The notes under the pieces: generated by a model | What the model saw: the letters and a program-made list of their open reading frames with translations, nothing else | Told to the model about the DNA's origin: nothing | The model's database searches: none | Translations under genes and position numbers: made by a program | Shown: positions 36,129 to 47,136 of the stretch, in pieces | Layout of the letters: the number at the start of each line of letters is the position of its first letter | How positions within the stretch are numbered: position 1 is the stretch's first letter | NCBI GenBank assembly: GCA_022410635.1 | Contig: JAJVDF010000018.1 | Span: 3,679,277-3,743,276 of the forward strand | Direction of reading: 5' to 3' | DNA from: Tretioscincus oriximinensis | Lineage: Eukaryota; Chordata; Lepidosauria; Squamata; Gymnophthalmidae | DNA length: 64,000 bases

Positions 36129-36334
36129 CTTGATTTCTCATTGCAACAGCATCTAGTGAGGGCAGAGGCATGCTTAAATACCAGCGCTGATGCTCTGCCT
36201 CTCCCTAGCTCTCATGCAGCCGGAGCGAGCATTCCTGGGGCAATTTTACCCCAGAAGAAAAGATGCCGCACCGGCTGCCTACTGGCCGTTCCCTTCGTCC
36301 CCAATTCCTGGACGCCCAAAGTGCGTTTCCAGGT
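36129..36334 (+). other. GC-rich segment joined to the minisatellite
   Basis: About 200 bases, richer in GC and CpG than the surroundings (CAGCCGGAGCGAGCATTCC, GATGCCGCACCGGCTGCC). It lies between the minisatellite and the second direct repeat. With the minisatellite it forms a ~530-base block that looks inserted or duplicated relative to the flanks. No family recognised. Confidence 0.6.
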
Positions 36335-36539
36335 ATATGTGTGTGCTTGTATATACACTTGTCTAGACATATATATATGAGTATGTGTATATGCGTGTGT
36401 GTGCGTGCATGTGTATATGTTTGTGTGTAAATATATATACATTTATTTATTTGCTTATTTGTTGCTCTTGCATTCAGAGTGTACTACTGCATGANCAACG
36501 TTCCTTGTTTCTAAAGTATGGTTATGTCCTGCTAATTGC
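36335..36539 (+). repeat. Direct repeat copy 2 flanking the minisatellite
   Basis: Second copy of the 35603-35803 segment, ending CCTGCTAATTGC at 36539. It is followed by a different sequence (TGANGTTTGG), whereas copy 1 is followed by the minisatellite. Confidence 0.92.
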
Positions 36540-36804
36540 TGANGTTTGGTAATCCTAGTTTTCATTTTTATCATAACAATGTTTATTTGAATTTATAATT
36601 TCTATTGTATTGCTTTCTTTTGCATTCTATTGTATATTGTAGTCAAAACTGTATACTGAAGGTCTNTTTGGTGCAAGATGATGGCTTCATCCAGGTGAGT
36701 GTGTTAAATCCATAATTTATTTTAAATCCGGATTAACCAAATTGTGCCCCTGTGTTCCCATGGGATTCTGAGAACTGCGAGGTAAATTCAGTTTCCTCCA
36801 ACAT
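36540..36804. other. Non-coding stretch
   Basis: AT-rich, with two Ns. Nothing recognised. Confidence 0.5.
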
Positions 36805-37312
36805 TTTCTTCCATATCCGTTTCATCATTCACACAAGATTTGCATTGGCTTCTGGAGTTAACCGCCACACTGGTTGGATAATGTGCTTTCAGAGTGTTCT
36901 CTTCCCATGCTCCACTCTGCCTTTAAAAAAAAAAGTGCTCGAGTTTTGCACAAATCTATAATTTTAAAAAAATTAATACAGCTATTTAGTTCTGCACAAA
37001 ACTAGATTCCAACCCACTTTAAAAAAACGCTATTGCTTCCTCGGAGGCTAGAACAAAATGGGGGAACAGCAGTGGTGTACGGCAGCATTCGCAAAGAGGC
37101 ACTCCCACTATGGGCAAACTAGACACAGGACAGTTAGCCCAAATAGGGAATAATTGCACCTGCATTTCTTTTGAGTGAGAACTCAATTCCAGCAAATGCG
37201 GCTTTGTGAACGATGTATGGTGAAAAAGCTCCCTCTGTAAATTATATTAGAACTGCATGCAACCAGGGAAAAGCCACACAGCTTTTGCTCCCATTTTCTC
37301 CCCTAGTGAGAA
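36805..37312 (-). repeat. Unclassified interspersed repeat family A, minus-strand copy
   Basis: The reverse complement of this segment aligns with the plus strand at 42165-42885. Shared blocks in the same order are GCAAAAGCTGTGTGGCT, TTCACAAAGC, GCAGGTGC...ATTTGGG-TAACTGT, GTTCTA-CCTCC-AGGA, TCTAGTTTTGTGCA-AAC, GGCATGGGAAGAG-ACAC and TGTG-AATGATGAAA-GG. That is more than 350 alignable bases, far too long for chance. I recognise no coding motif, tRNA head or LTR signature. The family is probably a DNA transposon or an unusual retroposon. Confidence 0.75.
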
Positions 37313-38840
37313 CACAGCTAACTTGTGTTGTTATAGCAAGTATTGTTTTGCAGCTCACTATGCAACCTCCTGATTTGTTGCTCTTTCCGCCATGGGAGCT
37401 ATCAACTCTCGCTTCCTCCCTCCATTAGGGGGCTTTTTAATGGAGAAAAACAGATGCCCACTCTTCTATCTGTAAAACCTGTGGCAATAGGATTTAAACA
37501 GAGTGAATGACTTAATTTATATGGAAACATGAGGTGGCTATCTTATGAAGCACTGCAAACCATAGTCATAGCAAAACCATTTGGATATGGCCTTTGTTAT
37601 GATTATGGCAACAACAATAAAGTACGTTATTAAACTATGTCTGTTCAGCAAATAAACATAGGGTTATGATTATGCTTCATAACGGTCGATGTTGACTTCT
37701 TTTCTGTATTTAGTTAGTGCNCCTGTAATGGACAGACTGAAGTAATGTTATCTAAAGTAGTGCTGACTTTGGGCAAAAGTAGTTGCATAATTGATTTCTG
37801 CATACAGCATAATTTTCCTTGGCATCATTTTCTTATTAGTAGCTGGCATATGGGTGTCATAATTGGTCTAGCTTAGCTCTTGACACTGACAGAAGCACAT
37901 CTTTCACTTGGCTTACTCCAATCGTTCTTGGCACAACTCTTGTTTGTAACCCAACACTTTGGATATCATAATTGATGTGACCTATCCTTTTCAACCCCAA
38001 ATAAAGTGCATCCATGCAATTCACAGAGAAGCAAACAGAGAAGAGAGGAGCCTCAAGCCAAACATTCATTAGTTTTTAAAGGAAAATACATATGTGCAAG
38101 AAAGCTAATGTTTAGTCAACCTATGACTTCAGTATGTGCTGGTCAGAAAATGCTATGTAAAAACGTGGCTAAGTGTTCACATTGTCAGGGNCCCAGATTA
38201 GTAGAAATATTGCTAATGATTCATGTAATTTATAACCAGAAGAGGTGGTGACAACAGCCAACCTGAATGGTTTAAATAAAGGATTCAACAAATTTATGGA
38301 GGACAAGTATATCCTTGGCTAATACAGTGGATTCCCAGGTACTTCCATCAGGTTGCAGAGACCAGTAGGATGCTTCTAAACACCAATTGCAGAGAGTTGA
38401 GAGCAGCTGAGATGTCCAGAAGCAATTTGATAGTATACTGTGTAAGACAGAATTTTTGCCTAGACGGATTCTGGCACGATTCAGAAGTGCCCCTCCAGGT
38501 TCATATATTCACATATTTCTTCTTACTAGCTAACTTGTTTTATTATTTTTCCTATTCAAAGCAGTCTTGTAAGGTATATCTTGGTGGAGAATTGCCTTCT
38601 TTTCAAAATTTGTCTTGATTCCAAACAAACCCTGAGTNGTTGATGCCAGCAGGACATTTGTTTTTATGAATCTTCACTGTCAATTTTCTACCCAGCTCAA
38701 GTAAATATTTTAACCTGAGACATATAAAGTGTCAGATTACTTAACTCCTCAACATCTGAAGAAGCACATTCCCTTGTACAGTCATTCCCTGGTACTTACT
38801 CATTAAAGTTATTGGTGAGACCCTGGATGTGTTCATATAG
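37313..38840. other. Non-coding stretch, nothing recognised
   Basis: No gene. The part up to about 37450, with CCATTAGGGGGCTTTTTAAT, could still belong to repeat family A, but nothing in the second copy confirms this. Confidence 0.5.
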
Positions 38841-38996
38841 GTTGCATCCACACATCACTTTTATTCCAGTACTATAATGGAATATCACACAATATTCCAC
38901 AATAAAATATTGTGTGGACTGGTTTATTCTGGAATATACATGCTTTATAGTGGAATACTGTGGAATGTAATGGAATAAATGATGTGTGGATGCAGC
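38841..38996. mobile_element. Short inverted-repeat DNA transposon (TGCATCCACACATCA ends)
   Basis: The left end GTTGCATCCACACATCACTT then TTATTCCA mirrors the right end TGGAATAAATGATGTGTGGA then TGCAGC, giving about 26 bases of terminal inverted repeat. The 156-base interior (GGAATAT, ATTCCACA, TGTGGAAT blocks) is itself quasi-palindromic and has no coding capacity. It is a MITE-type element. A target duplication is not evident. Similar half-ends (TGCATCCACA) occur near 5470 and 7648. Confidence 0.8.
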
Positions 38997-39504
38997 ACAG
39001 AGTCAGTAATCTGCTTTCAAGTCAAATTTGTGCTGTATTTGCTACACCAGGTTTTACATAGCCCGAAAGCAATTCAAACATGATTAATTAGACTATCAAT
39101 GTACTGGGAAAACATCTGTGAAAACATTATTGTGCAAAAGTTGTGATGTGTGGATAGTTTTGGTGAGAAACTGTGAGAATGTTTCTGAATTACATTTTAC
39201 CAATTGCTAAGCTAGAAAGAGGAACTAGCCAATGATATCTGATCTGTTGAATTACTGACATCCATCTACATAATGAGTAACATTTGAAACATTTGTGTAA
39301 TATTTGGAGTGNGTTTTTTTACTTCTAATATCCTATAACTGTAATCATTAACTTGCTGTCNCACATGTGTACCCACCAATACTAAAATTCTAAGCTCTAG
39401 GATTGGTCAATAAAGACCAGTGCCAGACATTGGAATTTACCATTGGTGACACATGTTTTAGTATTAGTAGAGATTTCCTGATAATCTGTTTATTAGCTTA
39501 ATGT
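38997..39504. other. Non-coding stretch, nothing recognised
   Basis: No gene. Positions 39362-39470 show a weak inverted relation (CACATGTGTACCCACCAATACTAAAA against GTGACACATGTTTTAGTATT) and may be another old palindromic element. Confidence 0.5.
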
Positions 39505-39965
39505 GCCCCGTTCATGTCTTTTACAATATTTTCCTAGTTCTGTCATTCTATTAGCTCCTGACAAGCCAGATTTTCTATGTACATGATACACTTTCCCAGT
39601 AGCCATATTGTTTGTTGGATATCAAGAGGAAATCCAGTAATTCTCCCTCTGAAATGTCAACAGCAGATTTCTTTGCCTCTCACCCTCGTAGTTTCACACT
39701 AGAAATATCCACATGTCATCCTTTTTCACTATAACATTATATAGTGGTTTGACAGTTGGTTTACTCAGCAAACCAATAATCTGGATAATCAGGTCTAAAA
39801 CTTGGAAATCTGTTGATTTATACAACCTGATGAGGCAAAAGCAATACAAATTCAACTTGCAAGTGTTTTATAAATCCTGTCTGGATACAGCCTCTTTGAT
39901 TTTAAAAAAGTTTAGGAATAACTGTTCACCATATTACCCATGGCATGGTTTTTCAAAGCAATCAA
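39505..39965 (+). repeat. Unclassified interspersed repeat family B, uninterrupted copy
   Basis: It aligns with 60790-61080 plus 61546-61735. Shared landmarks in order are GT-CTGTCATTCT-T-A-CTCCTG, AGCCAT-TTGTTTG, ATCAAGAGGAAATCCAGTAA (against GTCAAGAGGAAGTCCAGTAA), ATAAC-CTATAT, AATCTGGA-AA, AATTCAACTT-CAA and CCTGTCTGG. About 450 bases long, low GC, with no open frame or known signature. This copy lacks the CR1 that splits the other one. Confidence 0.7.
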
Positions 39966-41844
39966 CTTGAAAACTGTTTGGTGACATATGTAGCTTTCCC
40001 TCAATCCAGATGAAAAATCAGTATCAGCACTGATGGCATAACAGCTTTGGCACAAGAAATTACAGTATCACTAAATGTCCATTATGTCTTTGCTACTCCT
40101 TTGTGAGATGCTCTTCCCTGTGTACAGATATGTCATGTTTAATAGTGTTGTCAAACACTTTTCATTTTGTGTTAGCACCAAGAGAAGCTGCTATTGACAC
40201 ACCAAGCCTTTCTAGGTTTCCTTCTTATAAACTGGCAATCATTTCACAGTGCACTTATGTCTGATGCCATAAAGGCTTTATNTTTTTTATAGTTAGCAAT
40301 ATAACCCTTTTTCAGTTGCTGTATGAGTTTCTAGGTAACTGATATGATCTACCTTAGCCTATGTAATTCATGTGATGTGAGGTCATCACGGTCTCCTTTG
40401 TCTCTCTTTATATGCAAAATCTAGCCTATACTTTATGTTCCAAACATGAAATCCAAAATGGCTTGTTTTCAAGTAGAACAACCAATGCAAGAGAAAAGGC
40501 CAGACTTAGTCATAGCACATGTTGTAACTTTGACAATCTAACACCTGAATTTCTTTCTGGACAGAATTACCATACCCTTTGGGATTTTAATTTGTGTAAG
40601 TGGTTGCGTATAATTAGATTTATTTTATTAGTTAAGCCATTTATATGTGGTGGAATCAAAGCAAGAAATCTTCATAATCAGTGACACTAGCTGCATATGC
40701 TTCTTTTAATTGGGCCTACGTACCCATTGGTTAGTCCGCAAGGNATCTTTGTAGCTGACCACAGACTCATTTGTAATTCTGCTATCCTTACTTTCATCTC
40801 CTGCTATTCATATATGTTTAATGTTGTCTCTCTTCAAGCATACGAAATTTATTTTCCTGCANAGTAAAGCAGCCCATTTTACAACTTCAAACAGGTTATT
40901 TGTAGCATTACCCTTAATTAACCACCCTAGCTTTATCTTCTTCTACTTATCAACTCACAATCTAGGCACATTGAGTCATTGAGACAACCTAGTAGCCCTG
41001 GGGAACCTCCTGCCTTCATCAGTGCCAGCCAACCGTGACCTGATAAGAAGAAATGGAATTCCTTATCACTTATTAAAAAAAAACACAGAGAAAAGGTCAA
41101 GGCTCAAGGTCATCCAGAACGGAGAATGCAAAAACTAAAAAAAAATCACCATGGAAACAAAAATGGTGCCTCATGGAAGACCAGGAGAAATGGGATCTAT
41201 TCTATCCTTCCAACAATCTCTCCACTTCATTACACTTTTTATCAAGTATCTCTACACAGAGCTGAGTATATATCTGTGACATGGAGCGATGAAGATGATT
41301 TAAATAAACAGTGCCCTTTTCAGTGGGATTTGGAGTTTCTCGTGGGAGTTTCAGCATCTTTCTTCTTGTTGTTTCCCTCTCATCTCCTGTCTGCTTGGCC
41401 TCACATTTCCCTGGCTATCTTATCAAGAACAGTGTAATTAATGGCAATCTTTGAAGAGTGGGTTGAAACTCAGGAAGAAGAATGTGCTGCAGCAACACGT
41501 TTAAAGTCAAGATTACAGTGTCAGAGTTGTGTTTACAATAAATTATACCTAACAAAAATAGAATGCAGCACAATTAAAATTAAAAATATTATTAAAAAGG
41601 AGCAGAGGCTGGCTGAGGTTAACATCATTGATCCCTTTTATATTTTTATATATTTCTAACAAGGGAGCCCGTAGAATCTTAGAAATTAACAAGAAAANGT
41701 TGGTAGCTTGGATTTCGACTGATGCAATAGAGTGAAGTAGGGACAGACTTATACAAAGCTGTATTCCAGAATTGCAGTAGAAATTCATATAGGGATGGTG
41801 GTAAGGTGTCAAGTTCGTATAAGAAAGGTTGTTAAAGCTTATGT
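39966..41844. other. Non-coding stretch, nothing recognised
   Basis: No gene recognised. A 103-codon frame at 41126-41437 has no familiar features. Positions 41670-41735 (CTTAGAAATTAACAAGAAAA...GCTTGGATTTCGACTGATGC) weakly resemble the palindromic family at 23816. Confidence 0.5.
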
Positions 41845-42010
41845 GTGATGGGAAATGTAAACCTGTCAGAATGTTGCAATATAAACATAAGTTGGATGGA
41901 AACCAGAAATGTGGAGAGTTGCAATGTAAATAGATTCTGCCTGGAAACCAGGAACATTTTATATATGATGGGAAGTGTAAATCCTTCTGAGAGTTACAAT
42001 GTAAACAGAA
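41845..42010 (+). repeat. Degenerate tandem repeat, about three units
   Basis: Units of roughly 55 bases recur: GATGGGAAATGTAAACC...GTTGCAATATAAACA, GGAAACCAGAAATGTGGAGA...GTTGCAATGTAAATAG, GATGGGAAGTGTAAATCC...GTTACAATGTAAACAG. Similarity is moderate. It makes a short repetitive open frame that I regard as incidental. Confidence 0.55.
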
Positions 42011-42042
42011 TCAGAAAGGAAGAGACATGAATAGTCCAAGTT

Positions 42043-42160
42043 GCTGTTCTGACACATATTTTAATCCATTTTTAGTCTTGAACAACTGGATTAAATTAGG
42101 AGGAAAAAATTCCCCTAGTTTAATCCAGTTCTTTAAGGCTGAAAATGGTTTAGAGCCGCA
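42043..42160. mobile_element. Palindromic short transposon C, copy 1
   Basis: GCTGTTCTGACACATATTTT...AATCCATTTTTAGTC...GAACAACTGGATTAAATTAG is mirrored by CTAGTTTAATCCAGTTCTTT...AAGGCTGAAAATGG. The family's right terminus (AGAACAGC) is missing here, and repeat family A follows at once, so the end was probably lost or overwritten by that insertion. Copies 2 and 3 lie at 44396 and 45670. Confidence 0.75.
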
Positions 42161-42164
42161 TTCA

Positions 42165-42885
42165 CACAAGAGGAAAAAATGGGACCAAAAGCTGTGTGGC
42201 TTTGTGCTGTGTGCACGCAGTTCTTCTGTATTCTAGAGGGGCTCTGCATTTGTGATGTGTTGTTCACAAAGCGACATGTTGCCAGAATGGAATTCACCCC
42301 CAAAACCGACGCAGGTGCTGTTCTTCCCAATTTGGGATAACTGTGCTCTAGCTACGGTTCGCCCTTAGCAGAAGCATCTGCGCACAAATGCTGCTGTTGA
42401 TCTGGTTTCCTCTACACAGAATGACTAATGGGCATTGGTGGGAGATTCCAGGGTGGGGTTGCTGTGCTTTTCTGCTGTGCTGCCACTTCTGTTCTAACCT
42501 CCAAGGACATAACATTGCTTTTGAAATTTTGGGAGGTGATGGATCCCAGTTTTGTGCATACATCAACATGTATATTTCCTCTTTTTTCTAATGGATGTTT
42601 ACTTTTACCCAAAAGTGGGACAGCTTAGAAAGGGGGATGAGTCTGGATACAGGAAGAAGAATGGGATATGGGACGAAAAACAAGGTGTGGGAAAAAGTGC
42701 GGGACAAGTAAAAGGAGTGGGGTGTGGGAAAAAAGGGAATGGGAAAAAGAGAGGAGTATGGGGTGCTGGAAGAGGAGTAAGGCATGGGAAGAGGACACAC
42801 CCATTGGGTTCCAAAAATGTGGCTGGTATATTGAGAAGCCAACACAATTGTTGTGCAAATGATGAAATGGAGCTGAAGTGGAGTT
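42165..42885 (+). repeat. Unclassified interspersed repeat family A, plus-strand copy
   Basis: Partner of 36805-37312 in inverted orientation (see shared blocks there). It is about 200 bases longer because of a purine-rich insertion at 42605-42795. Overlapping frames of 80-139 codons on both strands come from this biased composition and are not credible genes. Confidence 0.75.
42605..42795 (+). repeat. GGGA-rich purine tract inside family A
   Basis: About 190 bases of strongly purine-biased sequence built from variants of GTGGGAAAAAG/ATGGGAAGAGG. It is absent from the minus-strand copy, where A10 occupies the corresponding place, so it looks like a local expansion. Confidence 0.7.
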
Positions 42886-44395
42886 GGTACAGAATAAAAG
42901 AGTGGGCTGGAATTGTATTCACATTTCCAGTTCCAAAACTGCTTCTTTCAACACCATGAGAACTCTGCCAAGAAGTACTTGTTAGAACAGCAGCCAAATG
43001 TTCTCCCATGAAGATCAGCATCATTTTTTCTTCTTGGTCTCTAAAGTGCTACAGGAATAATAATAATCTAGTCATATTAATCTAGTCATAATAATAATCT
43101 GTCGTATTTTTAAATAGACGAACAGGTTTGTCCCATGCAGTTTTAATAGGTTAAAGGATTTTCCTTGTGGTAGTCATACTCTCTTTAGTGTGTGTACCTC
43201 CCTCTCACCACAGAAAGACTTTAACATACCATTTTAACATATATTTTAGTAGACAATTCAGAAATGATTTTTGCAAGTTTTACAATCCAAGCTTTCACTT
43301 GTTCGATTAATAATACTCGAAAAATTGTTTGTGGTCAAACTGTTCAATAGTGCAAGTTCTCTTCCACTGTTACTTTTTTAATGTCTCCAGGTGACAAGAG
43401 GCAATTGCTGAATTTAGAGAATCTTGCAATTGAATCTTGCAATTGCCTCTTGCTACCTCAATCTCATACAGAATGCAACTGTGAGTTTTTATCTCTTTTC
43501 TGTTAGCTAGATTGGGCAGGTGCACACCACCTTTTAAAAACCTCTACAGTGCTATAATCTGGAATATAGCAATCGTGTGTCCATGCACACCAAACAAGTA
43601 TATTCCATGACCAATGCCCAAGTTCCATAACATTGCTCAGTGATCTCGTTGCAGTGCAGTCCGAGAATTTTTTTTTACTCACAACAGCCAATAGAAACAA
43701 CTGCTGTGTTCTTGATTGTTTCATCATCTTGTGTCTAATTTGTGTACACACATACAGTTGCGAGAATACAGGGTTCTCCAGAACGATGCCTGAATATCTG
43801 AGCAATAGTTTATAAAAAGGCATTTGTTGTCGGTTATCTACTGAAAAACACTTAACACGTGTGCCAGATATGTCCTGATTGTGCTACAAACAATTGTGTT
43901 CATATAGGTTTTTTTAAAATTATCCTGCAAATCATTAGAAGTTAGGCAATTTGCCTACCCACTTCCCTTTTAGTTGCTTGACTGGATTCTGGCTATTTGC
44001 AACAGAATGAAAGGAGCTAGCAGATGTGAGATAAGTGGTCATTCTCATGGGAAATCTAGCATCTTTACCAGGTATGTTATAATAGCAATATTATGGGATA
44101 TAACTTCTAGAATCCACATTCATATGTGTTGTTCTTAATTTAGTTCTTGAGTATTGTAAGTTTTAGCTGATACCTGAGTGTATCCTAAGGTGTCTTCCTT
44201 GACGTAACTTTCCCTTAGAATACTTTTCGTTAAATGTTCCTACTAGGAGCAAGCAGGCATTTTATCAATATGATTGTGCTATTCACCTATCCAAAAACAA
44301 TTGTGTTTTGTACCCTCTATCGTGGGTTAAGCTTTGTATTTCTGCCAATAAATTTCTTGATTTATGCAATGATTATACAAATGCATATAAAAAGA
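42886..44395. other. Non-coding stretch with exact hairpin
   Basis: No gene. Positions 43395-43452 form a hairpin with perfect 14-base arms (CAAGAGGCAATTGC / GCAATTGCCTCTTG) that includes a 13-base direct repeat AATCTTGCAATTG. Positions 43030-43057 (CTTGGTCTCTAAAGTGCTAC) are a fragment of the palindromic family at 23816. Confidence 0.55.
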
Positions 44396-44518
44396 GCTGT
44401 TCTGACATCTATTTTAATCCATTAACAGTCATGAAGAATTGGACTAAATAGGACTCCCTCCCCCGTTTTGGTCCAATTCTTCGGGATTTAAAATGGATTA
44501 AAAATGTGTCAGAACAGC
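44396..44518. mobile_element. Palindromic short transposon C, copy 2 (most complete)
   Basis: A 123-base inverted repeat. GCTGTTCTGACATCTATTTT, AATCCATTAACAGTC and GAAGAATTGGACTAAAT on the left mirror TTTTGGTCCAATTCTTCGGG, ATTTAAAATGGATTAAAAAT and GTGTCAGAACAGC on the right. Both termini are intact. No coding capacity. Confidence 0.82.
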
Positions 44519-45669
44519 ATATTGGATGCAAACTGTTCAAATTCTTTTAGACTGATACTAGTGGTTGCTTTCAATCTGAGTAGTCCCTAAAAGTAGATTT
44601 GAACACAAAGAGGCCAATGCATGTGTACTCTCCTTATCCATTTATTGTTGGGTATCTGCGGAGCTATCATAAAGGACTGGGCAAGGGCTAAACTTGAAGA
44701 GAGCAGCACTAAATTCATCCTGCAGGCAGAGGCATGTCCTCCTGGATCCAGACAGAGTGAGCAGCGCTGAAGTGTGTGATCAAAAGGATATGCTTCTCAT
44801 ATTGCACTGACAGTAAAAGCTATTTACACTTGTACTGGAACTCCGTAGGCAGTGTACACAGGCTGAGTCTTCCTTACTTTTATATTTCCTGTGTTATTTA
44901 CCATGTTAATAACACTTCCATACTATTCTCCCACTGCTTCATTTTTATTAAGCAGCCTGGTGGCATCTCCCATGCTGGGCTTGTCAGAATCACATCACTT
45001 CTTACTAGACAAAAGTAAGTGGAAGAAAGAAAATGTGACTTGTGAGATGAATCAGGCATCTGACTAATATCTTTCACTCTCCCTGCAATGCTTTTCACAG
45101 GTCAGAAATCAATTAGGAGCATATTTCACTGGGAACATTTAAACAATGTAATATTTCATTAAATACAGCTGCAAGCTCTATCAGATTTGTAGTCCAAGTG
45201 TGAATTATGGAATTATCCCATTATTTTAATTGCTTTCTTGGAGTACCCAGACTCCATAATGTTAGGTGCTTACTGTGTGGCTAATCTCAGAGAGAAATTT
45301 TTTTGGAAATTAATATTGTGAGGGGTTCAGTATAGCATCAACTGAGTTCTCCCTGATTACTGACTAGGCACTGTATAATCAAAGAGACAATGGATGAAAT
45401 TACCNTAACTTTGTAAACTGAATAGTGAGATTAACGTGAAACTATTGTTGGTCATGTCCAAGATCTCTGGGGAAAAAATTGTATGGTGCTGAGAATCATT
45501 TGAATGTGAGAGATTTGTACTGCCCCATTCTGGCCTATGGCAACCTCCTGCTGTCTTCCAGAGGTAGCCAATTTGATTCCCTGATGTAATTGCAGGATTC
45601 TGGCAAATCTTAAGGCATTCTCTCCTATCAATCTGCTTATATTGAAAATCTCTGTTTAGCTACTCAGAC
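44519..45669. other. Non-coding stretch, nothing recognised
   Basis: No gene or further repeat recognised. Confidence 0.5.
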
Positions 45670-45784
45670 TGGAATCACACACATACTTTTCATCCATCTT
45701 CAGTCCTGGAGAACTGGATTAAATCAGGAAACTAGTTCAGTTCTTTAGGACTGAAGTTGGATCAAAAATATATATGTGATTCCA
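45670..45784. mobile_element. Palindromic short transposon C, copy 3
   Basis: TGGAATCACACACATACTTT, TCATCCATCTTCAGTCCTGG and AGAACTGGATTAAATCAGGA mirror TTCAGTTCTTTAGGACTGAA, GTTGGATCAAAAATATATA and TGTGATTCCA. The core matches copies 1 and 2, while the outer ends (TGGAATCACA) differ from GCTGTTCTGAC, so this is a subfamily or a chimaeric end. Confidence 0.75.
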
Positions 45785-46357
45785 TTTAGGTTGCAGATGC
45801 AAGGGGGTTTCTTACCCCACAGATGCCGCGCTGGTAGTTGAATTTTTAAGAATTCACCCCACATGGTCACAGACGTTCAGCAAACCACTTGGAATAAAGA
45901 TCCTTTGCCTCAAAAAATCCTGTAGCTGAAAGATCAAGCTTACGTATACACACACAACAGAGAAGTGTTAGTATGCTTTAATTCTCTTTAGGGAGGTATT
46001 TGTGAAACCTGTATAATTTTCAAGCAGAAGTGTTATAAATTATAATAACTTAAAGAAGATCTACCATCTGCACTACTCAAGGCCATCTTTGGGCCTAGGA
46101 TAAATATCATTGTGTGTTGGTCCTAGTAATTCCAGCACTATGATATGTTACTTAAACATATCTCTTTTATACCTTCGTCTTATTCCTGCCATGACAGCTA
46201 CATTGATGGCTCTGTCTGACATCACCTTTTGCCTTTTTAACTATACTAAGGAAGATAGGGAAATGCTGTCNCATGTAAAGAGAGGATTCACATAATAATT
46301 GGGAGGAAGACATGTTGTCTTTTTCTGCACTACACTTTATTTTGTGATAGATATATA
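45785..46357. other. Non-coding stretch upstream of the Ngaro-like remnant
   Basis: Nothing recognised. The 5' boundary of the following element is not visible. Confidence 0.45.
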
Positions 46358-46738
46358 TTGGAATATGGACCTGCCATCGACTACACACCAGTGCAGGCTA
46401 AAGAAAACTACATTGTACTATATTCCAGTCTGGTCCAATTAATGGAGCAACTCCCTAAGGAGTGCAGCAGTGCGTATGAGACATCACTATTTCGGGAAAC
46501 TTTTTCTCTGCTTTATTTTGGAGCATTCAGGCCATGCGAATTAATATCAGCTGCTCGGGTGGCCGGAGCTGCTATAATAAAGGTGGATCATGTTCAGATA
46601 CGTCTGGGGAAGATGGCAATTTGGTTCAGCAAATCAAAAACAGACCAAGAGGGAAAAGGTGCCCCTGTATGCTTGAAGGAAGTCCTTGCCCCTGGCCTGT
46701 GTCCGGTGACATGAGATCTCACCCTCTCGCCAGGAACT
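46358..46738 (+). pseudogene. Tyrosine-recombinase remnant of a DIRS/Ngaro-like retroelement
   Basis: The open frame (about 118 codons to a stop at 46712-46714) contains the stretch FRETFSLLYFGAFRPCELIS, then KSKTDQEGKG and LAPGLCPV. In DIRS-class elements the corresponding region (AAF-LAFFGA-R-SEL ... R-SKTDQ-G-G ... LCPV) holds the first catalytic arginine of the tyrosine recombinase, here in GAFRPCEL. That recombinase integrates a circular DNA copy in place of an integrase. The C-terminal half with the HxxR box and nucleophilic tyrosine is missing, so it is inactive. Reverse transcriptase and gag parts are absent upstream. Identification rests on remembered motifs. Confidence 0.8.
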
Positions 46739-47136
46739 AAAGTTTATTTGATGGGCCACCGGTGACACGAGCTATACCCTCTCCTACAGAGGAGCATAAA
46801 ATNCTGGGGCGCCCCTGATGGCCTGGTGCTGCAGCTCTGAGGAAATGACTTGGCTGAAATCAAGAGCATGCTTCTGTTTTACTGGATCCTGGAAGACCTT
46901 GAAAGGATCAGCACACTGATGCCTATAATGAGGTTGTTTTGGTCACAGCTGTTATTTTGCTTGAAATGGAGAGCTGTTTCTGACCTTAATAAGATCAACT
47001 ATGTGTGCAGGCGCATAAACTCAAGGATATCCAGGTTGGTTGTCCAAAGGGGAGGTGCAGCCACTGTAGAGGGAGGTNTAGGAGGCTTGGCAGAGAGCTT
47101 GGGCTCTCGTGGCATTATGCATCTTGACTTGGCATA
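46739..47136 (+). pseudogene. SGNH/GDSL-type hydrolase remnant of the same Ngaro-like element
   Basis: In the frame around 46800-47050 the sequence reads APDGLVLQL, stop, GNDLAEIKSM, then DLERISTLMP, RLFWSQLL, and DLNKINYVCRRINSRISRLV with VQRGG. GND is the block III asparagine motif of SGNH hydrolases, at 46841-46849. A TGA sits immediately before it, where a GGND glycine codon (GGA) would be expected. A late RGIMHLDL at about 47108-47130 looks like a decayed DGxHL block V. Vertebrate Ngaro/DIRS elements are known to carry such a domain next to the recombinase. The gap between the two domains here shows an internal deletion. Confidence 0.72.

Noticed and set aside
42552..43024. Overlapping open frames of 77-139 codons on both strands
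   Set aside because: They come from the purine-rich tract in repeat family A; the biased composition removes stops.
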